The notes: generated by a model from the letters alone, not told the origin. Positions 17,658 through 25,982 are shown, numbered from the stretch's first letter. The stretch is DNA of 64,000 bases from Atribacter laminatus (GCF_015775515.1 NZ_CP065383.1:1116001-1180000), one strand, 5' to 3'. Translations and numbers: made by a program.

Positions 17658-17714
17658 CCGGAGATAGCATCTCCGGACCGACGCCTCTCGTATAAGAGGC
17701 GTTTCTTTTTTTTT
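17658..17714 (+). terminator. Tandem hairpins ending in a T tract
   Basis: An 8-bp stem CCGGAGAT/ATCTCCGG (17658-17676) is followed by a second stem ACGCCTC/GAGGCGT (17681-17702) and then TTC plus nine T. On the plus strand it has the form of an intrinsic terminator, although no plus-strand gene lies just upstream; it may insulate the NYN gene from readthrough or be a relic. Confidence 0.55.
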
Positions 17715-17894
17715 AAGCAAAAAATATTTTTATATACCCTCAAAATAATCAATGATATCCTTGGGTAAAAAGAGTCACTTGCAAAAAAGACCTTAATTTG
17801 GAACATTCTCAATTGCCATCCGCTATTAATAATCATGCAAAAAACACTGCTTTACTTAAAATAGAACACTTTACGCCGGGGATTTTGTTAATTA

Positions 17895-18206
17895 TTATTC
17901 AACGGGCTTTCTTTTAAAAAGAATGAAATCTTCTCGGTCAGCTTGGATTTTCTCCTCAGGGGTTCGATCCATATATACGTATTCTGCATAAGGAAAATAT
18001 TCTTTTATGCAAGCTTTTTTCTCTTTACTTTCCTTTTCAGATGATGAAAATATATTTTGATAAATAAAAGAAGCATATTCGGCAGTACTTTTAGTATAAT
18101 TGGCCATTTCGCTGGTATAGTTTTTAATCATCCATAACCACTCTAAAACCACGATAAGGATAATTGAAGTGATAATCCCCACGATAAATAAAAAGATTAT
18201 GAGCAT
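17895..18206 (-). CDS. Hypothetical membrane-anchored protein
   Basis: 103 residues, not recognised. One N-terminal membrane segment (residues 2-25, strongly hydrophobic) is followed by a soluble, charged tail with 'SSSEKESKEKKACIKEY' and a Tyr-rich patch. The RBS is weak (TGAG), so the start is uncertain. Stand-alone on the minus strand; the sequence just past its stop (GCCGGGGATTTTG) resembles that next to the NYN and the broken hicA genes. Confidence 0.5.
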   Translation of the reverse strand: MLIIFLFIVGIITSIILIVVLEWLWMIKNYTSEMANYTKSTAEYASFIYQNIFSSSEKESKEKKACIKEYFPYAEYVYMDRTPEEKIQADREDFILFKRKPVE

Positions 18207-19037
18207 ATCTCAGTCATACTTTTTGACCCTCCTATTTTAAGTTTCGATATGAACATTCCTATTTTCTTATTCTTCTTCGGTAACAAATGCATCAGCTAAA
18301 AGCTTTTAATTCATAGGGGAGTTACCCTGAGCAGTTTAGCTAATTCATTTTTCCTTCAAAGCTAACTGACACCACAGCTTAATAATTTTTTAAATCTCAT
18401 TGCCGATATTATAATTTGTGGAGTATTTATATTTCAATTATTTAAAAAATGTAATAAATATTAATGTGATAAAATAAACTTGCAGTAACTTATAGTAAAT
18501 CTATTAAAACTAACTTAACTTAAGAGGGGAGTATTTACCAGAAATTAGGAGAGAAGAAGGGATGGAAGGCTGCCAATCTTCAATGGGAAAAATCAGTTAA
18601 GAAAGCTAACCTTTTGAGAGATTTATCGATCAGAGATACCAAGATTTCTCCAATTCATCAATTCCCTAAACATAAATAATTCAAGAATCAAGACCTGACC
18701 CCAATAATTCTAGCCACACCCCCGTCTCAAATAGCAGAATATATTTATCTGGTGATCCCTGATTATCTTCTTAAAATTGTATGATAGGCCTATAGTCGTT
18801 ATTGGCGAAAGACGCCGAGGGAGAGATGGCGTGGGGGAAGAGTGGACGAATGTGTGAAATTTTCGCCGTTATTTTCAGGAATCCGGTGTTTTTTACCGGA
18901 CGACGTGAGGATCTCATCTTTTATTTTTCCCTATTGCCCCAATTCCCCCGAAATTCAAGAATCAAGACCTGACCCCATAGGTCGAAATTCAAGAATCAAG
19001 ACCTGACCCCATAGGTTGCAGAAATAAAAAAACAGCT
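18207..19037. repeat. Repeat-rich spacer with partial repeat A and three copies of repeat B
   Basis: No supported gene in about 830 bp. Repeat B cores occur at 18678-18703, 18953-18977 and 18985-19013; a partial repeat A (CCCCGTCTCAAATAGCA...GATAGGCC) lies at 18715-18790 and a hairpin C half at 18899-18918. The last repeat B lies 25 bp from the DUF3226 stop codon. Confidence 0.7.
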
Positions 19038-19667
19038 CTATAAAAGCAAATTAATAAACTTCTTAATATCATTGAAAGCTGGATCGCCTAAGGGAAAGTA
19101 TCCTTTTTCAGAAGCTAAACCAACTTGTATCCCCCCTTCACCTTTACTGGAAAGGAAAGCTTGGACTTTAGCTTTTTCAATATTATGAGGTGGATTTAAG
19201 TCAGTTTTATTATTTAAAAGGCAGTCAATGAAAGAGTTAACACATTCCATTACTGGCAGCTTTTTAACGGAATTTAAAATTATATTTTCAATTGCCCCCT
19301 TCTTATTTTGAGAAGGGCATATGTAAACTGCAACACGTGGTTTAGAGTCGGTGATTGTCATAGGAGCAGTGGGTGCATTTAGCCCTGCACTTTTAAGAGA
19401 ATGACAAATACTTTGAAATGCTCCCTGAGGGTTATCATCAGCATCTCTAACTATGCCTATAGACTTAACTTGATGAAAATATTGGCTAATTACAACAGCC
19501 CTAATTCTATTTTTAAATTGGGTTTTACCCCCGATATCTATAACTTGGATATCTGATATATTATGATATTTAAAAAAGGCATTAAAAAATCGAAATTCAT
19601 CCTGGCCTTCAACAATCATTAAATGATTCTTTTTTATTTCAATAGTTTTTTCTTTTTGAGTTGTCAT
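19038..19667 (-). CDS. Toprim-like DUF3226 protein, partner of the AAA ATPase
   Basis: 209 residues. 'HLMIVEGQDEFRFFNAFF' (residues 15-32) holds the Toprim Glu, and 'GIVRDADDNPQGAF' (about 70-83) the D-x-D metal pair. 'CPSQNKKGAIENII' supplies a further acidic residue. DUF3226 proteins are small Toprim-fold proteins commonly encoded next to AAA ATPases. By analogy with OLD-family nucleases, whose ATPase and Toprim parts are fused, and PARIS, where they are separate, it is likely the effector nuclease of a defence pair. Its ATG overlaps the ATPase stop (ATGA), implying coupled translation. The link to defence is inference; the fold assignment is firm. Confidence 0.8.
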   Translation of the reverse strand: MTTQKEKTIEIKKNHLMIVEGQDEFRFFNAFFKYHNISDIQVIDIGGKTQFKNRIRAVVISQYFHQVKSIGIVRDADDNPQGAFQSICHSLKSAGLNAPTAPMTITDSKPRVAVYICPSQNKKGAIENIILNSVKKLPVMECVNSFIDCLLNNKTDLNPPHNIEKAKVQAFLSSKGEGGIQVGLASEKGYFPLGDPAFNDIKKFINLLL

Positions 19668-20761
19668 CTCATTTCTATGTTAATATCTAAAGCTGCTTCA
19701 AGCGTTTCTGAATCATAAATAAACGGTTGAATAATACCATCAACTTTATCCAAACGATAGTATTGAAACTCATTTTTGGCGATTTCTTTAAAAGCTTCAT
19801 GTGCGGCGTTTATACATTCTCTGCTGTGGGTTGTAGCAATGATCTGGGTATTAAATTCACAGGAGGCTTTATAAATCACTTTCCAGAAATCCCTTAATAT
19901 TGTGTGATGTAAACCATTTTCTACCTCATCAATTAAAATAACGCCATTTTCTGCGTTTCCAATAGCTAAAATTAAACTCGCTATTCGAGTCATACCTTCT
20001 CCCATAAGAGGTAAAGGGAAAAGCCTTTTTTCCCCTGTATCAGCATGAATAACTGATATGCCTCCTGACTTAATGAGAGAAAGACTAACTAATTTTGGTT
20101 CTATAATTTTTAAAGCATTAATTAAAAGTACATCCTTCCCAACAATTTTTAAATTTGAGAAACGTTCTTCTTCTTCCTCTAACGGAATAAGAACTCTTGA
20201 AGCTAAAAATATTGCTGGAAAAGGAGGCAGGGGAGGAGGTGGTATGATTCGTAGTCCATCTGGTTCTGGTTGAATATAAGAAATATCGATATTATTTCCA
20301 TGATGAGTTTCCATTTCAAGAATAGTAATAGATTGGGTGGAAGAAGATATCTTTTTTGAATTGCTATCTAATGTTTGGGACATAACCCCAGGGGGTGTAT
20401 TACTTATTTTCGATATATCTCTTGGTTTTTTTACAAGACGAATAAAAACAGTACGAGATTCTCCAATATCGAACGCTCCTTCGAGCTTAATCTCTTTGTT
20501 GAGTTCAAAATTATAGAAATCGGAACTACATAAAACATCTGCCCATTTATTTGCATCAATTAATTTTGGTTGAATCCCTCGAAATGCGTTAACTCTCAAA
20601 ATTAAATCGGGATTAAAAGCACCACAATGAATAAAAAAAGCTTCTAATAATGAAGTCTTCCCAACGTTATTTTTCCCAGAAATAAGATTAACCCGTTTAA
20701 GAGAATTTAAGGTTAGATTCTTAAAACCTCTAAAATTATCAATTGTAAATTTATAATACAT
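19664..20761 (-). CDS. OLD/AAA-15-like ATPase
   Basis: 365 residues of the ABC/SMC-like AAA_15/21 family. N-terminal 'FRGFKNLTLNSLKRVNLISGKNNVGKTSLLEAFF' spans residues 10-43 with Walker A GKNNVGKTS. Near the C-terminus are the signature-like 'LPLMGEGMTRIASLI', Walker B 'GVILIDEVENGLHH' and the His switch 'IIATTHSREC'. A Pro-rich stretch ('IIPPPPLPPFPA') around residue 170 is unusual. Such ATPases sense or sort DNA/protein partners and regulate a Toprim effector. First gene of a two-gene operon with DUF3226. Full length, no frameshift. Confidence 0.87.
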   Translation of the reverse strand: MYYKFTIDNFRGFKNLTLNSLKRVNLISGKNNVGKTSLLEAFFIHCGAFNPDLILRVNAFRGIQPKLIDANKWADVLCSSDFYNFELNKEIKLEGAFDIGESRTVFIRLVKKPRDISKISNTPPGVMSQTLDSNSKKISSSTQSITILEMETHHGNNIDISYIQPEPDGLRIIPPPPLPPFPAIFLASRVLIPLEEEEERFSNLKIVGKDVLLINALKIIEPKLVSLSLIKSGGISVIHADTGEKRLFPLPLMGEGMTRIASLILAIGNAENGVILIDEVENGLHHTILRDFWKVIYKASCEFNTQIIATTHSRECINAAHEAFKEIAKNEFQYYRLDKVDGIIQPFIYDSETLEAALDINIEMR

Positions 20762-20876
20762 TTCATACTCCCTGGGATCTGCTTTATGTCAAAAAGTTTT
20801 TTTGGCCACAATAATTTTCTTTCCTATATCATAATTATAATCATATATATAAATTCAGTCCATTACCAAGTTAGAA

Positions 20877-20998
20877 CCCGAGTGAACCCAGTTTCCTGGA
20901 TAACCAATCTCAACAGCCACACCCCTGTCTCAAATAGCAAAACATATTTTAAACGGGGATGCCTCGTTATCCTCTTTAATTTTTATAATAGACCCCCA
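20877..20998 (-). repeat. Repeat A, partial solo copy 3
   Basis: Retains CCCGAGTGAACCCAGTTTCC, GGATAACC, CCCCTGTCTCAAATAGCA and TCGTTATCCTC, ending ATAATAGACCCCC. It occupies the gap between the AAA ATPase start and the next toxin-antitoxin pair. Confidence 0.65.
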
Positions 20999-21190
20999 GG
21001 TTGAAATCACTGAATTTTTTTAGGTTATAATATTATTACAAAACATATAAATATATCGTTATTATTAGGTTGGAAAATATAAATATATCCATCGATAATA
21101 ATGGAGCTCATTTTTGATTATTTTAAAAGGAAAACAATATACCGGTTTTAGTGTTTCATTTTTTCTTTTTTGAAGAGAGGAGGAAGACTA

Positions 21191-21385
21191 ATGAGCCTCA
21201 TTCGGGAAAAAATATTAGAGGCAATTGAAAAATTGAAAGATGAAGAATTAGAAGGCGTTTTGGCTTATATCAAACTTATTCAAGAGCCAGAAGAAATTGA
21301 ACCAACCCAGGAGGAAAAAGAAGCTATAAAGCAAGGTCGTGAAGATTTCCAAAAAGGTGACTTTATAATATGGAAGGGTTGCTAG
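21191..21385 (+). CDS. Putative antitoxin of a RelE module (short acidic helical protein)
   Basis: 64 residues: 'SLIREKILEAIEKLKDEELEG' (residues 2-22), then an acidic helix with 'EPEEIEPTQEEKEAIKQGRED'-like composition. This is the pattern of small RelB/DUF2281-type antitoxins whose C-terminal helix wraps the toxin. The in-frame ATG at 21170 lies before the RBS GAGAGGAGGAAG (21174-21185), so the ATG at 21191 is preferred. The toxin gene follows 10 bp later. A -10-like TATAAT (21026-21031) lies upstream. Confidence 0.75.
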   Translation: MSLIREKILEAIEKLKDEELEGVLAYIKLIQEPEEIEPTQEEKEAIKQGREDFQKGDFIIWKGC

Positions 21386-21395
21386 ATTTCTTAAA

Positions 21396-21650
21396 ATGTT
21401 TAAGGTATACCTCACTAAGAAAGCCAATAATACCTATCAACGACTCACTCCGAAGCTTAAAAAAGGGGTTGATCGTTGTATTTCGTATATTTCTGAAAAT
21501 CCAAACTTTGGAGCAAATATAAAAAGACTCAAGGGAGAACCAGGATGTTATCGATACCAAGTTGGAGGCTGGCGGATTTGTTATGAAATCTTAGAGGAGA
21601 AAAAAGAAGTAAGGATCTACCTTATTCGACCTCGCGGAGATGCCTATTAA
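21396..21650 (+). CDS. RelE/ParE-family toxin
   Basis: 84 residues: 'VYLTKKANNTYQRLTPKLKKG' N-terminal helices, 'IKRLKGEPGCYRYQVGGWRICY' (the typical G-x-x-R-x-R/Y-y strand) and 'VRIYLIRPRGDAY' at the end with the conserved Arg. It is intact and co-directional with its antitoxin. Probably ribosome-dependent mRNA cleavage, by family. Confidence 0.87.
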   Translation: MFKVYLTKKANNTYQRLTPKLKKGVDRCISYISENPNFGANIKRLKGEPGCYRYQVGGWRICYEILEEKKEVRIYLIRPRGDAY

Positions 21651-21814
21651 GCAAAAATAAGATTATAAATTAATGAGCGAAAAGAAATTTTTAAACTTTT
21701 TTAAAGCATGATCGAACATCTCCCTTTACTCTTAAGACCAATTGTAAGGAAAATAAATTAGACTGTTTGTTTAAAAGATTGTTTGGCTAAGAAAATTCAA
21801 GAATCAAGACCTGA

Positions 21815-22243
21815 ACATCCCACTCCAAATTTCAAACCACTTTCAAAATATTCTCTTGGTTTCTTCCCAAATTTCATAAAAGCGGTTTTCTTTTATGAAT
21901 GACCAAATAATCATGACCAGATGTCTCCCCAATGATCGGATAGCTTGATTATGCTTTTTCCCTTCTAATCCCAGGAGTGGATGAGCGGAGCCTCCGTATA
22001 TGATAGATTGAGGATGTATTTTATTGTCCTTTTATTGCGTTTATTCATAGAACCACATTTACATGACAAACACCATCCCAGCAAATGTGACGGGACAATA
22101 AAAAAAACAGGGCGGCATTTCTGAGTCGAGTGAATCCAATTGTCAGGATAACGAACCCCGCTAGCCACACCCCAGTCTTAAATAGCATTACACGTTTTAA
22201 CCGGGGATGATGCCTCGTTATTCTCTTTCAATTGGATAATAGG
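21815..22243 (-). mobile_element. Internally deleted IS110-family derivative
   Basis: About 430 bp. The left 150 bp match the 3' end of the IS110 transposase at 24014 onwards (encoding the 'KKHNQAIR' region), then the sequence jumps to the transposase 5' leader (GCGGAGCCTCC, TGAGGATGTATT) and ends with repeat A (ATAATAGG). The central coding part is missing. It begins right after AAGACCTGA of a repeat B, the same junction as in the full-length copy. Likely non-autonomous, MITE-like. Confidence 0.7.
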
Positions 22244-22258
22244 CCTACGGGGATTTCG

Positions 22259-22492
22259 TTAGAGTTCCTCTAATAACTTTCTAAACTGTTCAGGTATCAA
22301 TTCAATTTCACGGAGAATTTCTCTGATTAAAGGGCGGGCAAGATTTCTTCCTGAATGGTAAGGGAGAGTAGTGGTTCTCCTATCGGAATGACGATTAAAG
22401 ACGTGGCTTCCTTTTTGCCGAAATTTTTAAAAACCGAGAGAAAACAGAAGTTTTTCCATGACCTTGAAGTGAACGACTGGTAACTGAGTCAC
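22259..22492 (-). pseudogene. hicA: HicA-type toxin gene with an in-frame nonsense codon
   Basis: Reading from GTG at 22492 gives a HicA protein of 77 codons: 'VTQLPVVHFKVMEKLLFSLGF', stop (TAA, 22427-22429), then 'KFRQKGSHVFNRHSDRRTT' with the catalytic GSH and a normal end 'QFRKLLEEL'. All the family landmarks are in one frame with a single stop at codon 22, where Lys or Tyr is usual. The start overlaps the hicB stop. The toxin is therefore probably dead, unless translation restarts at an internal codon after the stop. Confidence 0.75.
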
Positions 22493-22707
22493 ACTGCAAC
22501 CTCAATTTGTTGAAGCCCTACAAAATGGGGAAAATCTTCAATTTTATCTTTAAACTCCTCAAGACATAATTCCAGGACTTCCTTAAGGTTCTTTTGTAAT
22601 TCATCTAATGTGATTCCCTGAGTATGGGCACCGGGTATTCCAGGGATGATTCCTACATACATATTGGTTTCCGGATCCCATTCAATGTAAGCAGTAAAAG
22701 TTCTCAT
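22489..22707 (-). CDS. hicB: HicB-family antitoxin, now without functional toxin
   Basis: 72 residues: 'YIEWDPETNMYVGIIPGIPGAHTQGITLDELQKNLKEVLE' spans residues 7-46, a textbook HicB core (G-x-x-P-x-x-x-G-T-x-x-E). Strong RBS GGAGGTGAAC. It precedes its hicA (as in the other hic locus of this window), whose coding sequence is interrupted by a stop codon. It could act as a regulator or as an anti-addiction antitoxin for related toxins. Confidence 0.87.
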   Translation of the reverse strand: MRTFTAYIEWDPETNMYVGIIPGIPGAHTQGITLDELQKNLKEVLELCLEEFKDKIEDFPHFVGLQQIEVAV

Positions 22708-22882
22708 TGTTCACCTCCGTTCCAAAAAACACTCTCTATTCATATTCTTATTTTAAAATATTGTTGGCTCAATAAATTATTTTCTCAATTATAGTGATAG
22801 AAAAACATTCCTTCATCAACTTCATTCAAATAAATGGAGCTGATTAAATAAAGGAATAAGCAAGAAGATAAAATATATAAAA

Positions 22883-22908
22883 ATTCAAGAATCAAGTCCT
22901 GACCCCGA
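22883..22908 (-). repeat. Repeat B at the 3' end of the HEPN gene
   Basis: Plus-strand AATTCAAGAATCAAGTCC TGACCCCG, 23 bp beyond the HEPN stop codon, same relative orientation as near RelE, MazF and DUF3226. Confidence 0.8.
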
Positions 22909-22930
22909 GAATTCTTTTATTTAATTAAAA

Positions 22931-23314
22931 TTAAAACCCACTTTTTATTGCTTGCCAACATAAACGAGCTAAGGCAATTGCTTCCTCTGCCTCTTCTTTC
23001 CCAGGTAAACTTTCATCCAAAATCCCAGGTAAGGCATCCGGATAACGGGTAGGAATATAAAAGATATCCATTTGGCTCAATCGCCCTCTCAATTCAAAAA
23101 GAAAATCTTGAGGAATTAAACTGAAGAGGTCGACTATCGAATGGGTTCGAGGTGGTGTTTTCCCTTGATTGGCTAAAATACCCTTAAGACATTTTTCAAT
23201 GCATTGCTGGCTATGAAAACAAACCTGATTATAGATTCCTTCTTGGTAAGCAAGCTCCGCCATTTGTAAATCTTGCTGGGCAAAAATGAACCATCGGTTA
23301 CTTGCTTTGTTCAT
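22931..23314 (-). CDS. HEPN-domain protein of a HEPN-MNT toxin-antitoxin pair
   Basis: 127 residues, all helical. 'WFIFAQQDLQMAELAYQEG' at the start, 'CFHSQQCIEKCLKGIL' and 'TPPRTHSIVDLF' in the middle, 'IPTRYPDA' near residue 92: the pattern of COG2250 HEPN proteins. HEPN proteins are typically RNases (R-x4-6-H) neutralised by their MNT partner, which AMPylates them. The longer frame to 23404 overlaps the MNT gene; the ATG at 23314 overlaps it by 17 bp and matches the family start. Confidence 0.85.
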   Translation of the reverse strand: MNKASNRWFIFAQQDLQMAELAYQEGIYNQVCFHSQQCIEKCLKGILANQGKTPPRTHSIVDLFSLIPQDFLFELRGRLSQMDIFYIPTRYPDALPGILDESLPGKEEAEEAIALARLCWQAIKSGF

Positions 23315-23672
23315 AAATAATCTTTCCTTTAGTAATGATTTCTTCTCTAAAGAAAGGGCTCCTCGCTTGGAGCTGATCAAATTCTTCAGGGGTATACACG
23401 ACAATATCTAACCCGACTTGTGGCTGAATTAATTCTCTAATCTTACGTAGCCTCTGATAAAAAGGTAAATCGCTTTTTTCGACAACCACAAGATCAATAT
23501 CCGACCATTCATGGAGCTCTCCTTGAGCGAGAGTTCCGAAAAGAATCAATTTCTCAGGAGAACCGTGTTTGGTCAACAAGCGAATGTAGCGTTTTAACTC
23601 CTGATTCAATAGCTTCTTTCGATTATTGAGCTCAATTGAGACTTTTAATGGTTTTTTTCTTCTTTCATTCAT
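23298..23672 (-). CDS. MNT-family minimal nucleotidyltransferase
   Basis: 124 residues with the polymerase-beta-like nucleotidyltransferase motif 'LILFGTLAQGELHEWSDIDLVV' (the usual GS is GT here; the SDID Asp pair is intact) and a later catalytic 'GLDIVVY' Asp. In HEPN-MNT pairs this protein is the antitoxin and adds AMP groups to HEPN. It is encoded first and overlaps the HEPN start. ATG at 23672 is chosen over an adjacent TTG; the RBS is weak (AGGG). Confidence 0.87.
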   Translation of the reverse strand: MNERRKKPLKVSIELNNRKKLLNQELKRYIRLLTKHGSPEKLILFGTLAQGELHEWSDIDLVVVEKSDLPFYQRLRKIRELIQPQVGLDIVVYTPEEFDQLQARSPFFREEIITKGKIIYEQSK

Positions 23673-23799
23673 CAATAAACCCTATTTGGACCAAGTCCAA
23701 TATCCTGATATGAATTCATTATAACACTGTCTCTTTTATTCATTATAAAGAACATATTAAACCTGTAAACTATGAAGAGAAATGGAGTTCACTTTTTTG

Positions 23800-23996
23800 T
23801 GTCGTACGACGTGAGGCTCTCATCAACTCCTGCCGTCATTTTGAGGAGTCCGGTTTTCTTTGCGGGACGACGGTGAGGATCTCATCTGGTACTGTTGGCG
23901 TAATCCTGAGGATTCGTTTTTCGAATCAGTGAGGATCTCATTTTTTAACTTCTCAAAGTATCCCAATTTCCCAAAAATTCAAGAATCAAGACCTGA
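23800..23996. repeat. Two hairpin C copies and a repeat B, left flank of IS110
   Basis: Hairpin C variants at about 23831-23887 and 23899-23941 (both end GTGAGGATCTCAT) and repeat B at 23975-23996, where IS110 joins directly after AAGACCTGA. No gene is supported between 23676 and 24013. Confidence 0.7.
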
Positions 23997-24013
23997 ACAT
24001 CCCACTACAAATT

Positions 24014-25235
24014 TCAAGCCATTTTTAAAATATTTCTCTCGTTTTCTTCTCGGATTTCATAGAAGCGCTTTTCTTTTATGAGTGACCAAATAACCCTGAC
24101 CAGATGTCTCCCCAGTGATCGGATAGCCTGATTATGCTTTTTCCCTTCTAATCGTTTTTTCTCATAGTATCGCTTTGATTCTTCGACTTGCCAAGAATGA
24201 TGAGCCACCGCAACCATCATTGCTGCTTTAGTTCGAGTATTCACTGATTTGGCAACTTTACAGCCTTCTTTTTTCCCTGAACTATTATCAAGTGGTGCCA
24301 TTCCTAGGTACAAAGCTAAGCTCATATCTTGCGGAAAACGACTGAGATCGTCAATTTCACCAGCTAGTTCAGCTGAAGAAATTGGTCCAAAACCAGGAAT
24401 ACTTCCGATGATTCCGGCAAGATCTGATTGTTCGCAGAGAGGCTCGAATTCGTTTTCAATGGTTGCAATGGCTTCCATAAGCGCTAGTATGCGTTTGGCA
24501 TCCTCAATGATCATGGAGCTGACCAAGTCAACATCAGTAGAAAAATGAGCTTCTTTTTGCCAGGAAGCGATTACTGCAGCATACTTTTTCCCGACTCCTT
24601 TAATCTTGAGGAGACTCTCTTTCCGCATGGTAGCGAGACTTCGCAGTGAAGGACGGCAGGTGAGAAAAGGAGATACCAACGGCTATCAACATTTTTCACC
24701 AAATCAACTAACCCCGGAGCGACTGATTGAAAGGAGAGCCTTGCATTCGATTCTGGATGCTGATCTTTTCATTCACCAACTGTCGACGTCGTCGAGTGAG
24801 CCGTTTGAGGGTCTGATTCACTCCGTTTCCTGGTTTGATTTTGAGTGATGGCTCAACGCTCTCCTTGGAAAGAAGGAGCAATCCGCATGAACTCGACAAT
24901 CTTTTAGGGCACAATCACATCAGTTTTTGCAGGACCTTAAGAACAGCTCTTTGAATCGAGCCAGTTTTAAATTATTGATGTTATACAGGATATAGCCTTT
25001 CTGTTGAATCAATTGATCAAGAGGTCGAGCATACCCATTAAACCCTTCCATTCCGATTATGACTGGACATTTCAAAGTTGATTCATAATGATTAATTTCA
25101 GAAAAAAGAGAGTTAAAACCACTGGCATTATGAGAAATCCCAAATTCTTTAAAGATGTGTGCCATTTGATTCTGCAATGGCAACCTGATGTGAATGACAT
25201 CCAACATCGATGCCAACCAGAAGGTGTTCGTTCAT
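24014..25235 (-). pseudogene. IS110-family (DEDD) transposase, multiply frameshifted
   Basis: The N-terminus 'MNEHLLVGIDVGCHSHQVAIAE' (ATG at 25235 after GGAGG) carries the first Asp of the DEDD RuvC-like domain. The next piece in another frame (24920-25216) has 'VIIGMEGFNGYARPLDQLIQ', and a third frame (24708-24914) the helical linker. The last part (24014-24679) has the transposase-20 segment 'GIIGSIPGFGPISSAELAGE' and the Ser-containing 'ALYLGMAPLDNSSGKKEGC'. At least two frameshifts separate them, so no intact recombinase is made. Confidence 0.8.
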
Positions 25236-25345
25236 GAGCGGAGCCTCCAAGCTTGATATATTGAGGATGTATTCTTTATTGTCCCACATCGCGTCTATTA
25301 ACAGAGCCACAGTCACACGACCGGCACCATCCCAGCAGATGTTAC

Positions 25346-25496
25346 GGGACAATAAAAAAACGAGGGCGGCATTTCAAGAGCCCGAGTGAACCCAGTTTCC
25401 TGGATAACGAACCCCAACAGCCACACCCCCGTCTCAAATAGCATAGCATATTTTAAACGGGGGTGTCTCATTATCCTCTTTAAATTGTATAATAGA
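25346..25496 (-). ncRNA. Candidate bridge RNA region in the IS110 leader
   Basis: IS110-family elements encode a structured bridge RNA in the noncoding end next to the recombinase start. Here the leader contains nested complementary arms: GGATAAC near 25401 against a GTTATCC-like partner (25470-25476), and inside it CACCCCCGT (25423-25431) against ACGGGGGTG (25457-25465), 9 bp perfect, with a 25-nt loop. A smaller CCAG/CTGG hairpin precedes them. In other copies of repeat A these stems are partly eroded. Guide loops are not assigned. Confidence 0.35.
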
Positions 25497-25509
25497 CCCC
25501 AGAAATTTA

Positions 25510-25982
25510 CTCATGCTTTTCCAGTTTTTCGATCATCCAAGGAAGTGAGGGAGCGAGTCTTTTCCCACAGGGACAGTCAAAGATGAGCCAGATCTTTTTT
25601 AAAGAAGAAAGGACTTCCTCATCATAGATCTTTTTTCGGTTCCTTTTTACCTTGGTGATGGATCCAATGATTCGATATTTTTTGCCGTCTTGTCCGGTGA
25701 GATAGACTTTCCGTCCATGATGAGAAAGGAGCCAGGAGGCATACGTTCGGGTGTATCCAGTGAGATGGACGAGTTCATTTAAGATCTTTCTTTTTTCTTT
25801 CTTAGTGGCTTTTTGATACTCGGGTGCCATTTTCTTAATGATTTCCCTTCTGGTATTCATGGTGAGCTCCATTTTGTTACCTCCTGTTTTAAAAAAATCA
25901 CCTGGAGGTAGAATAGTTTATATCAAGATTTTTAGGTGAGGCAACGATAGGAGTTCATCAAGATTTTAAGTGATTCAATTCG
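25510..25982 (-). mobile_element. Truncated copy of the DDE-type IS found intact at 53803-55207
   Basis: The terminal 110 bp and the first 121 codons of the transposase (start at 25872) are nearly identical to the intact element; homology stops abruptly after the codons for 'EKLEKHE', 14 bp from the IS110 end. The outer end TCGAATTGAATCAC (on the minus strand) is preserved. Not able to transpose by itself. Confidence 0.85.

Larger units (their letters stand above)
23997..25496 (-). mobile_element. IS110-family element, decayed
   Basis: About 1.5 kb. On the minus strand: a noncoding leader of about 260 bp that includes repeat A, then a transposase gene broken into several frames, ending at a repeat B half. 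Junctions are AAGACCTGA|ACATCCC on one side and AATAGA|CCCC on the other; joining the outer parts regenerates repeat B (AAGACCTGA CCCC), which suggests insertion into that repeat. No long target duplication, as expected for IS110. Confidence 0.75.

Noticed and set aside
25346-25496. Riboswitch in the IS110 leader
   Set aside because: The position before an IS110 recombinase and presence of solo copies fit an element end better; no known aptamer core recognised.
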